Source: Deltaproteobacteria bacterium (lineage in GTDB: Bacteria; Desulfobacterota; DSM-4660; Desulfatiglandales; HGW-15). From it: 53,938 bases of DNA. The translations under genes and the position numbers were made by a program. Where the stretch lies: contig JAFDEE010000002.1 in the NCBI GenBank assembly GCA_019310525.1, positions 1-53,938 on the forward strand. The letters are read 5' to 3'. Positions 34,774-43,643 of this stretch are shown here, in pieces; position 1 is the first letter of the stretch, and each line of letters begins with the position of its first letter. Under the pieces are notes generated by a model. That model worked only from the letters and a program-made list of their open reading frames with translations, made no database searches and was not told the DNA's origin.

Positions 34774-35997
34774 TTAAAAAGTGTAGCCTGTTTCGTTGTG
34801 CAGGCTGATATCCATTCCGCGTTCCTCCTCCGCCGGCGAGACCCTGAGACCGATGGTCCAGTCAATGATTTTCAGCAGGATGAAGGTCATGATGAAGGAA
34901 AAACCCATGGTGATCACTATGGATAGGAGCTGCACCCAAAGCTGTGCGGCGTTTCCGAAGAACAGACCATTCGCCCCATCTGGGTTGACGGCGGTGGATG
35001 CGAAAAGACCGGTGGCAATGGCACCCCAGGCCCCGCCCAGGCCATGGATGCCTACTACGTCCAGGGCATCGTCATATCCCAGCTTGGATTTAACAAGCAC
35101 GCCGCCATAGCAAAGCGCCCCGGCCGCAGCCCCTACAAGAAGGGAAGAAAGAGGTCCAACAAAGCCCGCCGCCGGTGTAATGGCCACTAATCCCGCCAGG
35201 GCACCGCTTGCTGTTCCTAGAGCCGTAGGGTTGCCGCGGCGGGCCCACTCCAGGAACATCCAGGAAAGGGCCGCGGCGGCGGAAGCGATATGGGTCGCCA
35301 CAAAGGCGTTGGCTGCCAGCCCGTTGCAGGCAAGGGCGCTGCCGGCGTTGAAACCGAACCATCCGAACCACAGCAGGGCCGCACCTGTCATGGTCATTGG
35401 AAGATTGTGAGGGAGAAAAGAGGTGGAACCATACCCAGCACGCCTGCCTATGACCAGGGCCGCTGCAAGGGCCGATATACCGGAACTGATGTGGACCACG
35501 GTTCCCCCGGCAAAATCCAGGGCACCCATCCTTCCCATCCAGCCCCCTGAACCCCAAACCCAATGTGCGATGGGGTTATAGACCAGGGTGCCCCAAGCAA
35601 GGGTAAAGACCAGGAATGCGGTGAATTTCATCCTCTCGGCAAAGGCGCCGGTAATGAGCGCGGGGGTGATCACGGCGAACATACACTGAAAGATCATGAA
35701 CGCCAGTTGCGGAATATTGTCGGCATAGCTTGCATCGGGAACCAGTCCTACTCCCCTGAGCCCGATCAATTCCAGCCCTCCGATAATACCGCCGTGATCC
35801 GGTCCAAAGGCCATGGAATACCCCCAGAGTACCCACTCAATGGAGATGATTCCCAAGACCACGTAACTCTGTATAAGCGTTGCGAGGATATTTTTGGTCC
35901 TCACCATCCCGCCATAAAAAAGCGCCACCCCAGGGGTCATCAACATAACCAAAGCCGCTGATATCAACACGAAGACCGTATCCGCCGAATTCATCAT
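34774..35997 (-). CDS. amtB: Ammonium transporter (Amt family)
   Basis: Inner-membrane trimeric channel for ammonium, 407 residues with the expected eleven helices. MTPGVALFYGGMVRTKN, LAWGTLVYNPIAHWVWGSGGW and LDVVGIHGLGGAWGAIATG carry the twin pore histidines. The frame begins upstream at 36054, but the ATG at 35997 has GGAGGAGG five bases before it. A sigma-54 promoter is at 36038-36053. No glnK (PII) gene is adjacent, which is unusual as amtB and glnK are normally paired. Confidence 0.95.
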   Translation of the reverse strand: MMNSADTVFVLISAALVMLMTPGVALFYGGMVRTKNILATLIQSYVVLGIISIEWVLWGYSMAFGPDHGGIIGGLELIGLRGVGLVPDASYADNIPQLAFMIFQCMFAVITPALITGAFAERMKFTAFLVFTLAWGTLVYNPIAHWVWGSGGWMGRMGALDFAGGTVVHISSGISALAAALVIGRRAGYGSTSFLPHNLPMTMTGAALLWFGWFGFNAGSALACNGLAANAFVATHIASAAAALSWMFLEWARRGNPTALGTASGALAGLVAITPAAGFVGPLSSLLVGAAAGALCYGGVLVKSKLGYDDALDVVGIHGLGGAWGAIATGLFASTAVNPDGANGLFFGNAAQLWVQLLSIVITMGFSFIMTFILLKIIDWTIGLRVSPAEEERGMDISLHNETGYTF

Positions 35998-36037
35998 GGA
36001 CGCCTCCTCCATTCTTACTATTTTGCGAAACCAACAG

Positions 36038-36053
36038 AGCAAGGAGCATACCA
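36038..36053 (-). promoter_or_regulatory. Sigma-54 promoter of amtB
   Basis: Minus-strand TGGTATGCTCCTTGCT fits the TGGYRYRNNNNTTGCW consensus at every position. The start would be near 36027, about 30 bases before the ATG at 35997. Confidence 0.85.
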
Positions 36054-36118
36054 CTTTTCCGCCCCGAAAATTAACTGTAATTTCAGGATGTTAACCCATT
36101 GAAGCCCATCAGTCATAC

Positions 36119-36163
36119 AACAATTTTGTTTCTTTAGAGGCGATTTTCAACAATATCGTTGAA
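36119..36163. promoter_or_regulatory. Two palindromes upstream of amtB
   Basis: AACAA-TT-TTGTT (36119-36130) is centred about 71 bp upstream of the sigma-54 promoter and resembles the palindrome upstream of glnA. A second inverted repeat, TTCAAC-AATATC-GTTGAA (36146-36163), lies about 100 bp upstream of the promoter. Both are at enhancer-like distances; which one, if either, binds an activator is unknown. Confidence 0.5.
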
Positions 36164-36544
36164 TCTTAGGGTAAGAAAAGATTGAAGGCGGCGAATGGAA
36201 AGCGGTTTAAAGGAGCGAACTTGGGGTGGCATTGTAAAGGAAATACCCGGGCGGGTGGGATCCTTTAAACCCATATTATGCATGACAAATTTTGAAAGAA
36301 GTCATTTATTTAATAATTACAGACTGTTGGACATCTTTCCAGATCAGATCACATTCACCCAAAAGGTTCAGTCAGGAAACATCAAATTTATTCAAAATTT
36401 GTCACCCTTCGGGATTGCCGATTTTGCCGAATCTGCTGCGTTGTAAGGCGTGGGTGAAGGGTAAAAGGATGCTCCCTCCGCTACGTTCCCGCCAAACAGC
36501 CGGCGGGCAAGCATTCACGCATAATCTGGGTTAAAATATAGAGC
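36164..36544. other. Non-coding region between amtB control region and activator gene
   Basis: About 380 bases without a supported gene. It contains CAAATTT-ATTCA-AAATTTG at 36383-36401 and, further on, ACCCTTC (about 36404) facing GAAGGGT (about 36456), and a hairpin with GGCGGG/CCCGCC near 36490-36512. An 83-codon plus frame (36195-36446) has no family resemblance. The inverted arms suggest a dispersed palindromic repeat, but I have no second copy in the window to prove it. Confidence 0.35.
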
Positions 36545-38071
36545 TTATCTATATCTCTTAGGGTCGATACCGTATTTCTTGACCTTGTAACCGAAGATCC
36601 GCTCGGTGGTTTTCAGGTTTCTGGCAGCCCTCCGCATGTTGCCCCGGGTCGTCTTCAATGCGTCAATAAGGAGTTCCCTTTCAAAGGTCTCCACGGCATC
36701 CTGAAAGGATTGGCTCTGTTCCGTCCCGGTGTCTCCGGCGGTTCGGAGGGTGGGGGGGAGGTGGTAGCTGTGAATAACTTTGTCCTCACAGAGAAGAACC
36801 GCCCGTTCGATGCAGTTCTCCAGCTCACGAACATTCCCGGGCCAATGATACTGGGTAAGGGCATCAATGGCGGGCGTTGAGATCCGTTGAATATCCTTGT
36901 TGTATTCCTTGGCGTATTTTTCCAGGAAATAGTCGGCCAACAGGAGAAGATCGGCTTCCCGTTCCCTGAGGGGCGGCAGGTAGATCGGATACACGTTGAG
37001 GCGGTAAAACAGGTCTTCTCTGAACCGCCCCTTATCCACCTCCTTTGCAAGATCCCTATTGGTGGCCGCGATCAGCCTGATGTTGACGTGGAGCGTTTCC
37101 GTCCCTCCAAGGCGCTCCAGCTCCCGTTCCTGGAGCACCCTCAACAATTTCCCCTGACTTTCAAAGGCCAGGGAACCGATTTCGTCTAAAAAGATGGTTC
37201 CCTTATCCGCCCGTTCGAATTTTCCGGCCTTCTGCCGGACCGCACCAGTAAAGGCTCCTTTTTCATAACCGAAGAGTTCCGCTTCAACGAGATGGGCGGG
37301 CAGGGCCGCGCAATTGATCTTTACGAAGGGCTTGTCCGCCCGCAGGCTGTTGTAATGAATGGCATTGGCCACCAATTCTTTTCCGGTTCCGCTCTCGCCC
37401 AACAGGAGCACATTGGCGTTACTCTTGGCCACCTGGGTGATCAGGTAATAGACCTCCCGCATCTTTCGGCTGTTGCCTATGATATTTGAGAAGCTGTACT
37501 TCTCATTGAGATTTTTGCGGAGCAGGAGATTCTCCCGCCGCAACTGGTCCGTCTCCCTGCCGATTTTCTCCAGCAAGGAGACCTTTTGGGCGATAAGGGT
37601 GCTGATCACGGTCAACAACCGGACATCCTCATCCAGGGAGCGGGGCGGCCTGGAAATGGTGTCGGCACTGAGGGCACCGATTACCCGACTGTCATCCTTG
37701 ATAGGCACGCAAATAAAGGAAATTTTTGATCGGTCGATCCGTCTTCTCGCGCCCGTCCTGTCCAGAAACAGGGGTTCTTCGTCGATGTTGGGAACGGCCA
37801 TGGGGCGCCCTGACTCAATGACCCGTCCCGTAACCCCCTCCCCCAGCTTGTACCGCCCGCGCATTTTCTCGGCTGAAGTGATCCCATGGGCCAATTCGAT
37901 ATGGATCTCTGATGTGTTCGGATCTAGAAGCGTAATGAAGCCGCGCTTCATCCCCAGGTGCTCGGAGAGCAAATCCAGCACCCTGTTGAGAGATTTTCGA
38001 AGGTCCAGGGTGGCGTGAATGGCCTTGGTGATCTCGTACAGGCAACTTACCTGGTCCAGATGATTCTGCAT
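36545..38071 (-). CDS. Sigma-54-dependent activator, GAF-AAA-Fis (NifA-like)
   Basis: Enhancer-binding activator, 508 residues from the ATG at 38071. N-terminal GAF domain (about 10-165; no receiver domain, so not an NtrC), then AAA+ core with Walker A GESGTGKE (225-232), the sigma-54 contact loop GAFTGA (272-277) and Walker B FLDEIG (about 294-299), and a C-terminal Fis-type helix-turn-helix ([25 protein letters not shown]). The architecture matches NifA/NorR-like activators. The frame opens at a TTG (38125) without a usable ribosome site. It is transcribed toward amtB, and two sigma-54 promoters in the window drive glnA and amtB, so nitrogen control is the natural guess. What the GAF domain senses is unknown. 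No nif genes are present here. Confidence 0.88.
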   Translation of the reverse strand: MQNHLDQVSCLYEITKAIHATLDLRKSLNRVLDLLSEHLGMKRGFITLLDPNTSEIHIELAHGITSAEKMRGRYKLGEGVTGRVIESGRPMAVPNIDEEPLFLDRTGARRRIDRSKISFICVPIKDDSRVIGALSADTISRPPRSLDEDVRLLTVISTLIAQKVSLLEKIGRETDQLRRENLLLRKNLNEKYSFSNIIGNSRKMREVYYLITQVAKSNANVLLLGESGTGKELVANAIHYNSLRADKPFVKINCAALPAHLVEAELFGYEKGAFTGAVRQKAGKFERADKGTIFLDEIGSLAFESQGKLLRVLQERELERLGGTETLHVNIRLIAATNRDLAKEVDKGRFREDLFYRLNVYPIYLPPLREREADLLLLADYFLEKYAKEYNKDIQRISTPAIDALTQYHWPGNVRELENCIERAVLLCEDKVIHSYHLPPTLRTAGDTGTEQSQSFQDAVETFERELLIDALKTTRGNMRRAARNLKTTERIFGYKVKKYGIDPKRYR

Positions 38072-38159
38072 AGCTGACCCGATCCTTGAAACCGGAGAAT
38101 CGTTACGGAGCAGTTGGACAGACAACCCTACGGATGCGAAGGATTAAAAATCTGAGCAA

Positions 38160-38196
38160 TGCCCCTTAATATGGGGCAAAAAAATACAAAAATGTA
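38160..38196. promoter_or_regulatory. Palindromes upstream of the activator gene
   Basis: TGCCCC-TTAATAT-GGGGCA (38160-38178) is an inverted repeat about 90 bp upstream of the activator ATG. Next to it TACAAAAATGTA (38185-38196) resembles the palindrome core upstream of glnA (10 of 12 positions). Possible autoregulatory sites; AT-rich palindromes also arise by chance. Confidence 0.4.
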
Positions 38197-38292
38197 CAAT
38201 GATTGACAAATGTTTTTTTCGTGAGGTGAGGATACTGCCGGATCAAGGGGGAGAATGCCCCCTCTTAGAGGCAGGTATTAGAGAGATGATAA

Positions 38293-38979
38293 TTAGGGTT
38301 CCTTCTTTGGTGTTTGGATCGATTCATTCCCGGCCGCCGCTTGAACAACCTGGTTATCACCTTCCCCGTCGATATCCTTTTCCATCTTGAATCGATCACA
38401 GGCCTCGGCTTTTTCCAGACTTTCCCGATGGGCGCTGAGCAGGCTTAATATCTCTTCCCCATGCCCGTCGCCCCTGTTCCGCTCAAGGGCCTTTTCCAGT
38501 TCACCCAGGGTTTCCATGGCTTCTTCCTGTGCCCTTATGATTCCGTTGATGCGTTCTGAGAGGGATTCGATCATTCGGTTAAAGGCTTCCGCCTCGGAAT
38601 GGAGGTAATCTTTCCTCCTCAACCGTATCCTGGTACTGAAATCACCCTTGCCGATTATTTCCATCACCTGCTCAAACCGATACAGGGGCCCCGCAATCCT
38701 GTGGAATACCCGAAAAGAGTGAAGCCCCATGACACAAAGGAGCGCTATCACGGCGGGCCACACCCTTGCATGTACATTCAGGACTCTATCTGCTGCAAGG
38801 GCCCTTATTTCAACCGGCTTGGTCGCATCATCCAAAAGGAGAAGATCAGGAATCAGAAAGACCCATGCCATCAACACGACAATAAGCAGCCCGTATCCCA
38901 AGATGAAACCCAGGAACCGGTATTGAAGAGATCGTTTCACGACAGGGTATCTGCGACGCCGATTTCGATTTCTCTTCAT
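38293..38979 (-). CDS. HAMP-domain membrane protein
   Basis: 228 residues: basic N terminus (KRNRNRRRR), two membrane helices (about 20-46 and 72-90) enclosing a short periplasmic loop, a HAMP domain (GPLYRFEQVMEIIGKGDFSTRIRLRRKD, then SEAEAFNRMIESLSERI, about 96-143) and a coiled coil to about residue 190 ending in an acidic tail. There is no kinase, cyclase or methyl-accepting output domain, so it cannot signal alone. AGGAG lies seven bases ahead of the ATG. It follows the histidine kinase gene by 84 bp and may act as its partner. Confidence 0.85.
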   Translation of the reverse strand: MKRNRNRRRRYPVVKRSLQYRFLGFILGYGLLIVVLMAWVFLIPDLLLLDDATKPVEIRALAADRVLNVHARVWPAVIALLCVMGLHSFRVFHRIAGPLYRFEQVMEIIGKGDFSTRIRLRRKDYLHSEAEAFNRMIESLSERINGIIRAQEEAMETLGELEKALERNRGDGHGEEILSLLSAHRESLEKAEACDRFKMEKDIDGEGDNQVVQAAAGNESIQTPKKEP

Positions 38980-39063
38980 CTCTTAACTCCTATCATTGCA
39001 GGGATTCCTCTTGAAGGATGCAAACGGGCCATCGGTTCAGTTGCCCGGAGGAACTCATCCCTG

Positions 39064-40821
39064 TCAGGAAGTGTTCTCATCCGAAGAGGAAGGAAAGCGG
39101 ATGGTAAAAACCGTTCCCTCTCCAATCTTGCTCCTCACCTCTATCCTGGCTTGGTGTTTATGTAAAATCGAGCTGATGATGGCCAGCCCCAGGCCGGTAC
39201 CTTTCTCAGGGTCTTTGGTCGTGAAAAAAGGTTCGAAAATATGCTCCAGTTTTTCCTCTGGGATGCCTGAACCGTTGTCCTCTACGGCCAGGCAGATTTC
39301 TCCATTTGAGCTGAAAGACCGGATAACAATCTTTCGTCGGTCTTCCCGGGTTTCCTCCAGGGCGTCCATGGCGTTGATTAGCAGATTGCTGATCACCTGC
39401 TGAAGGGCATGGTCGTTCCCTAAAATCAGCGGCAAACGGTCTTCGTGCTCGATGACACATTCGACCTTTTTCATGAACATTTGGTGCTCCAATAATTCAT
39501 AAACCTGTTTCACCACCAATTTTAGGGACAAGGGTTCGTGCTTTTCATCGGATTTCTGTGAGAAGGACCTGAACTTCATGAGTATGCCGTTGAGTCTGTC
39601 TAAGGCCTTTTCCATAGTCTCAAGGCGTTCACTGGATTTTCCTGAAGGCATTTCGAGTCTGGCGAGCTGGAGCAAACCATAGATCGCTGTCAGGGGCTGC
39701 TTTATTTCATGAACTATCCCGGCGGCCATTTGTCCCATCGTACTCATCTTGGCCGTCTGGACCAGAAGTGCCTGGGTCTCCTTGAGCTTTCCACTCATCT
39801 CGTTGAATGATTGGGCAAGGTCTTGGAATTCATCTCCGCTATTCAACTGGACGACACAATCGAAATCCCCCTCCGCGATCCTGCGGGTCGCCCCCTGGAG
39901 GATGTCCAGGGGGACTGTGTTTTTGCGGATCTGGGAAACACTCAGAAGGACAACCATCGCCAGACTGAGAACGGCGACGGCTATAAAGGTCGTTTTGAAG
40001 CCTTTTGCAAAGGCACTTGCTTGGTCCATGTCCTCCATCAGGATTACGATCCACCCCGGATAATGATAGGAGGCCTTGAGATTCACCTTTCGATAGCTCA
40101 CCAGGAATCCCTGATTCCCGGTCCTCCATTCGAAATTGCCGGATTGACCGGTGCACATGCCGATAAGGTCGGGTATTTGAGATAACAGGCTACCGGGAGC
40201 AGTGTTGAAAAGAAGACGACCCGCCGATTTATCCACCAGAATAAGTTCCGTAAGGGGAGGCCTGGCCTTTGCAGCCCCCCAGACAAACTGCAGATCGATA
40301 TCTCCCAAAAGGAGCCCCTGATTCGCCCCCCCCTTTTCCAGAGGCATAATCATACTATACTTCGGGGGTCCCTTGGGAGAGGACCGATCGATGATAAGTG
40401 GCCGATCCTCATTAAGATGGGCCTTCTGGCCGGGATCAAGATCCAGCGCTTTTTCCTCTGGGTCCCGGAAGGAACTACGACCTGTGGAGGGAGAAAGGAC
40501 GGCGAGCCTTTCAAAATGTCCGCCCCATTGCTTGAGAACTCCACCAATGGAATCCCCCCTGTCGGGATCGACATTCCTTGACAGGGAACCCGTCAGCAAC
40601 CGTAATTCGTCACCAAGAAGCGCGATCCGCTCATATATTGACACACTGATGCTCTTACACTGGAGGCCAAGGGTTTCCCTTTCCTGGTCCCGCAGTTGCT
40701 CCCTGACATTATAGAAGGCAGCCAAGGCCATTACAGTGGTGGGGAAAAAGGCGCATATCAGGAATAGGAAAAAAATCCTCTTTGCCACCCTGGTTCGGAA
40801 AGGTTTGATTTCAAACGCCAT
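39064..40821 (-). CDS. Membrane sensor histidine kinase (HAMP-HisKA-HATPase)
   Basis: 585 residues. TM1 (about 16-38), a large extracytoplasmic sensing region (about 40-272, dCache-like by size), TM2 (about 274-297), HAMP (about 300-352), the phosphoacceptor H371 in AAGIVHEIKQPLTAI, and an ATPase domain with N box NLLINAMDAL, G1 DNGSGIPEEKLEHIFEPFFTTKDPEKGTGLGLAI. GAGGAAGC precedes the ATG. No response regulator with a receiver domain is in the window; the next sigma-54 activator has GAF instead, so the cognate regulator is elsewhere. It lies six bases downstream of the small anchored protein gene, so the two are translationally coupled. Confidence 0.92.
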   Translation of the reverse strand: MAFEIKPFRTRVAKRIFFLFLICAFFPTTVMALAAFYNVREQLRDQERETLGLQCKSISVSIYERIALLGDELRLLTGSLSRNVDPDRGDSIGGVLKQWGGHFERLAVLSPSTGRSSFRDPEEKALDLDPGQKAHLNEDRPLIIDRSSPKGPPKYSMIMPLEKGGANQGLLLGDIDLQFVWGAAKARPPLTELILVDKSAGRLLFNTAPGSLLSQIPDLIGMCTGQSGNFEWRTGNQGFLVSYRKVNLKASYHYPGWIVILMEDMDQASAFAKGFKTTFIAVAVLSLAMVVLLSVSQIRKNTVPLDILQGATRRIAEGDFDCVVQLNSGDEFQDLAQSFNEMSGKLKETQALLVQTAKMSTMGQMAAGIVHEIKQPLTAIYGLLQLARLEMPSGKSSERLETMEKALDRLNGILMKFRSFSQKSDEKHEPLSLKLVVKQVYELLEHQMFMKKVECVIEHEDRLPLILGNDHALQQVISNLLINAMDALEETREDRRKIVIRSFSSNGEICLAVEDNGSGIPEEKLEHIFEPFFTTKDPEKGTGLGLAIISSILHKHQARIEVRSKIGEGTVFTIRFPSSSDENTS

Positions 40822-40827
40822 GCTTCC

Positions 40828-41328
40828 TCAACTCCGTGGTATGCTCCCTGCCCTGTCATCACTTTGCTTTCTCCACTCGATGGATCGGCGATTCTTGAAC
40901 TTGAGGATTTCTCCTTTAGAGTCTCTGTAATAAAAAAGGGTAAGATGGAATTCCTGGTGATCCCTGTTTTCATAATCGATATCAAAAAGCGTGGCCCGCC
41001 CCTCTTTTCTCGTTCTGACCCTCAGGATAAAGTTCACATCAATGAACTCCACGCCCTTAGAAAAGATGATTGTATCGGGAGCGAGTTCCAGGCTGCAGTC
41101 CTCATAACCTTCCGCATCCGTCCTCCACTCCCCGATCAGTTCCCTTGGGAAATCATCTCCGCTCCGGCCGCTGCAATCCGACACAAGCATCGCTATTGCG
41201 GAGATTAGAAGCAGGCATAGCATCAGGCGCCGAGCCCTTGGTCGCGGATTCGACCTCCGCCCTCGGTCCAAACCCTCCCCCATAGAGGATGCAGGCTCCA
41301 GATGCCCCATGGCAAAATATCTTTTCAT
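40828..41328 (-). CDS. Small membrane-anchored or exported protein of unknown function
   Basis: 166 residues from the ATG at 41328, which has AGAGGA upstream; later in-frame ATGs exist, including one at 41223 directly before the hydrophobic segment. A basic stretch (NPRPRARR) precedes a hydrophobic helix LMLCLLLISAIAMLVSDCSG, perhaps a signal anchor or an atypical lipobox with Cys after SD. The remainder is hydrophilic: ELIGEWRTDAEGYEDCSLELAPDTIIF, with beta-rich character like a lipocalin-style or DUF-type domain. No recognised family. Co-transcribed with the histidine kinase, so a periplasmic partner of the sensor is possible. Confidence 0.55.
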   Translation of the reverse strand: MKRYFAMGHLEPASSMGEGLDRGRRSNPRPRARRLMLCLLLISAIAMLVSDCSGRSGDDFPRELIGEWRTDAEGYEDCSLELAPDTIIFSKGVEFIDVNFILRVRTRKEGRATLFDIDYENRDHQEFHLTLFYYRDSKGEILKFKNRRSIEWRKQSDDRAGSIPRS

Positions 41329-41375
41329 GAATGATCCTCTTATGTCCCTGGATATCCCCCTTAATGCGGATCCTG

Positions 41376-41894
41376 TCAAAACTCCGAGGCCGGCCCGATG
41401 AAACCACCGTTATCGGCACGGACGATATCGTCCCTACTGGCTTTGGCTGTAAGGGGAGGTTTACTGATACCGTCCGGTCCCATACTGTAAAGATCGAAAT
41501 CAGTGTTGAGCGGATTCATGAAGTGGTCTTTTCTGCACTTACCATGCCCCGACACACCGGTCATGTCCATATACTGGTAAGGTGCGCCCCAAGGGTCCTT
41601 GAGGTTGCCGCGGCCGATATCGCCGAGGTTGGCGGGGAAGGCATCGTTTTCCGCCTGGAAGTTCAGGATCTCCTTCTGGAGGATGCTGATTTCGGCAATA
41701 GCCTTGGTGACCTTGGCCTTTTCGATATAGCGGGTATAGAGAGGGAGGGCGATGGCCCCAATGGTCCCAAGTATGACCATGACCATAAGAGCCTCAATAA
41801 GGGTGAATCCTCGGGGGCATTCCGGGACGCAAAGATACAACCGGCCCGAGGTGTTTCGGCGGTTAAGCAAAAACATTGCAAAGCCCGACACCAT
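41376..41894 (-). CDS. GspG-like type II/IV prepilin protein
   Basis: 172 residues. The prepilin signal CPRG|FTLIEALMVMVILGTIGAIALPLYTRYIEKAK (cleavage after G29, Phe at +1, Glu at +5) is a clear PilD substrate. The C-terminal part has the GspG motifs DPWGAPYQY and DFDLYSMGPDG. The pre-peptide (29 residues) is long for this family, and a later ATG at 41876 would shorten it to 23. No secretion or pilus genes surround it; it heads a unit with the small anchored protein, the histidine kinase and the HAMP protein. Likely a pseudopilin in a sensory or minor-pilin role; function is not shown. Confidence 0.8.
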   Translation of the reverse strand: MVSGFAMFLLNRRNTSGRLYLCVPECPRGFTLIEALMVMVILGTIGAIALPLYTRYIEKAKVTKAIAEISILQKEILNFQAENDAFPANLGDIGRGNLKDPWGAPYQYMDMTGVSGHGKCRKDHFMNPLNTDFDLYSMGPDGISKPPLTAKASRDDIVRADNGGFIGPASEF

Positions 41895-42154
41895 TGGAAA
41901 CTTCCATCTCTATAGCGGCCATGTGCCGCAGGATTCAAAACTCCATTACTAAATCGGCATATCTTAGCAGGAACTTTATCCGGGGCTGCATTACATCCAA
42001 GTGAAATCACTAAGGGGAGCGCTGGAAGTTCAAGTTTGTTCCATAAACGGCCGAATGATTGGTATAGATTCCCCCTCAACAGGCGTGGACTCAGGGCTTT
42101 CGCTGAATGAAAGCGTAATCGGGGGCCATAGCAGGGAAGGAGAAACAAGGGAAA
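41895..42154. other. Divergent spacer
   Basis: 260 bases between the pseudopilin and the FliM-N-like gene. GCTTTC-GCTGAAT-GAAAGC (about 42098-42116) is a six-pair hairpin. Both promoters should lie here; neither could be fixed. Confidence 0.3.
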
Positions 42155-42511
42155 ATGGAGTCAATGACCACTAAAGAGAAGATACTTTCACAGGACGATG
42201 TAGACGCAATCCTGGCCCAATCCGGAATTGAAGGCGACTATGAATCAAAACCCGAGGCCGAGGAGCCATCCCAGGTAGATAAAAAGGTTTTCACCACCAA
42301 GGGCAGATCAGATGAGGAAGTCCGCACCCTCTCCTACCAACTTTTCAACAAGGCCTTTCTCGAGAGAGGAGAAGAAGAGGTCTCGGTCATCTGGAACGCC
42401 GCTTTCGTGATGCCCATGGAGACAGGATTAAACATCAAGATTGGAGGCAAGGATTATATCACCATCGGTACGCTCAATGAAAAGCACCTCATTGTGGGTG
42501 CCGTGTCCTGA
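42155..42511 (+). CDS. Small protein with FliM-like N-terminal peptide
   Basis: 118 residues, no whole-length family recognised. The N terminus, KEKILSQDDVDAILAQSG (residues 7-24), closely resembles the FliM peptide LSQDEIDALL that binds phosphorylated CheY. After an acidic, disordered-looking linker (25-50) comes a compact mixed domain (TLSYQLFNKAFLERGEEEVSVIWNAAF, then IKIGGKDYITIGTLNEKHLIVGAVS). No flagellar or chemotaxis gene is in the window. The ATG at 42155 lies behind AAGGG; 42164 is an alternative. A response-regulator docking protein is an idea, not a conclusion. Confidence 0.6.
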   Translation: MESMTTKEKILSQDDVDAILAQSGIEGDYESKPEAEEPSQVDKKVFTTKGRSDEEVRTLSYQLFNKAFLERGEEEVSVIWNAAFVMPMETGLNIKIGGKDYITIGTLNEKHLIVGAVS

Positions 42512-42585
42512 GGGAACCCCGATCCAGGGCTTCCAAGGATCACTCTCTGAAAGAATGGCCTCTTCTCAACAGGCACAGAAACGGC

Positions 42586-42639
42586 AGCGGCCTGTTGCAT
42601 CCCGGGCTCCCTTGACACATCGAGATACGACAGGCCGCT
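42586..42639. other. Ten-pair inverted repeat in convergent gap
   Basis: AGCGGCCTGT and ACAGGCCGCT are perfect complements separated by 34 bases, between the FliM-N-like gene and the ABC permease stop (42676). No T tract follows on either strand. Could stabilise a 3' end. Confidence 0.4.
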
Positions 42640-42675
42640 CGTTCACTTCTTAATTTATAACGGCAACCGCTCCGT

Positions 42676-43641
42676 CTATGTCCTTATCTCCTGTTTCATA
42701 AACACCAGATAAGAAATAGCAAAACAAATGAGGCTCAGGGCCACCAAGGCCACGAGGTGAGGAAAGACCACGAGGAGGCTCTGCCCCAGGGAAAGGGGCC
42801 TCTGGAAACGTTCAGCCAGGATTTTTTCGATAGGGCCCATCCGGAGGAGCGATTGAATGCTGGTGGTGTTCAGCGTCGGATCGATAATGGTTGCGGATGC
42901 CTGGGAATAAATGGCCATGGGAGATAGGAGACCTATCCTTTCCTTGATCCGGTAATGCTTGATCAAGGTCTCCCGTCGCACCCCCTGGGTCTGATCCAAG
43001 GGAGCGATGGTGTTTGCCAGCACGCCCGCGCCCATGGAAACGAAAAAGGAAAGGAAGATCCACAGGGCTACCGATGCCAAGGCGGAGGTGGCGATTCCCC
43101 TGAAAAATATTGAGAAGAGGATGGCGACCCCGAGCCAGAAGGAAATGTAAAAAACACTGATCACCACGTATACGGCCAGTCGCAGGATCTCATCCAGTCC
43201 CGGAACAATACCCAGGAGGGTAAGGCCCAGCCCCGAGATTACGAGCACGATTGAAATCACCATGACGGCGATGGTGGTCACCCCGGCCAGGAACTTTCCA
43301 TTGATGACCGAATCGCGATAGATGGGCTGAGTGACGATCTTGATCAGGGTTCCGTCGGACCGCTCCCGGTTTATGGCGTCAAAACCCAGGACAAGGCCGA
43401 TCAGGGGGCCGAAAAAGGCCACAAATTGCACCATGGAAAACAGGGCCCCGGCCTGGTTGAAAAGGCCCAGGAAATAATAGGTCTGCCTGGCCGTTCCCTC
43501 GAGGTTCTCCCGAAGACTTACTCCCGCCATGTAACTCGTGATGAAGCTGACCATGGCGATCAGGGCGAAGAGCATGACGAACCGGTAACTGCTGAAATGG
43601 TCTGAAAGTTCCTTCCTGTAAACGGCGAAGAGCCCTTGCAT
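42676..43641 (-). CDS. ABC-2 type transporter permease (NosY-like)
   Basis: Membrane component of an export system, 321 residues with six predicted helices. LFAVYRKELSDHFSSYRF at the N terminus and LGFDAINRERSDGTLIKIVTQPIYRDSVINGKFLAG are characteristic of NosY/NatB-like permeases. It starts two bases after the ATPase stop, with its GGAGG inside the end of the ATPase gene, so coupling is tight. Substrate unknown. Confidence 0.88.
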   Translation of the reverse strand: MQGLFAVYRKELSDHFSSYRFVMLFALIAMVSFITSYMAGVSLRENLEGTARQTYYFLGLFNQAGALFSMVQFVAFFGPLIGLVLGFDAINRERSDGTLIKIVTQPIYRDSVINGKFLAGVTTIAVMVISIVLVISGLGLTLLGIVPGLDEILRLAVYVVISVFYISFWLGVAILFSIFFRGIATSALASVALWIFLSFFVSMGAGVLANTIAPLDQTQGVRRETLIKHYRIKERIGLLSPMAIYSQASATIIDPTLNTTSIQSLLRMGPIEKILAERFQRPLSLGQSLLVVFPHLVALVALSLICFAISYLVFMKQEIRT

Positions 43642-43643
43642 GA

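Noticed and set aside
36195-36446. 83-codon plus-strand frame upstream of amtB
   Set aside because: No family resemblance or ribosome site; the region is better explained as an intergenic palindromic repeat.
38158-38180. GCCCC/GGGGC palindrome as a terminator
   Set aside because: The adjacent homopolymer is A on the plus strand; no T tract follows in the direction of any neighbouring gene's end.
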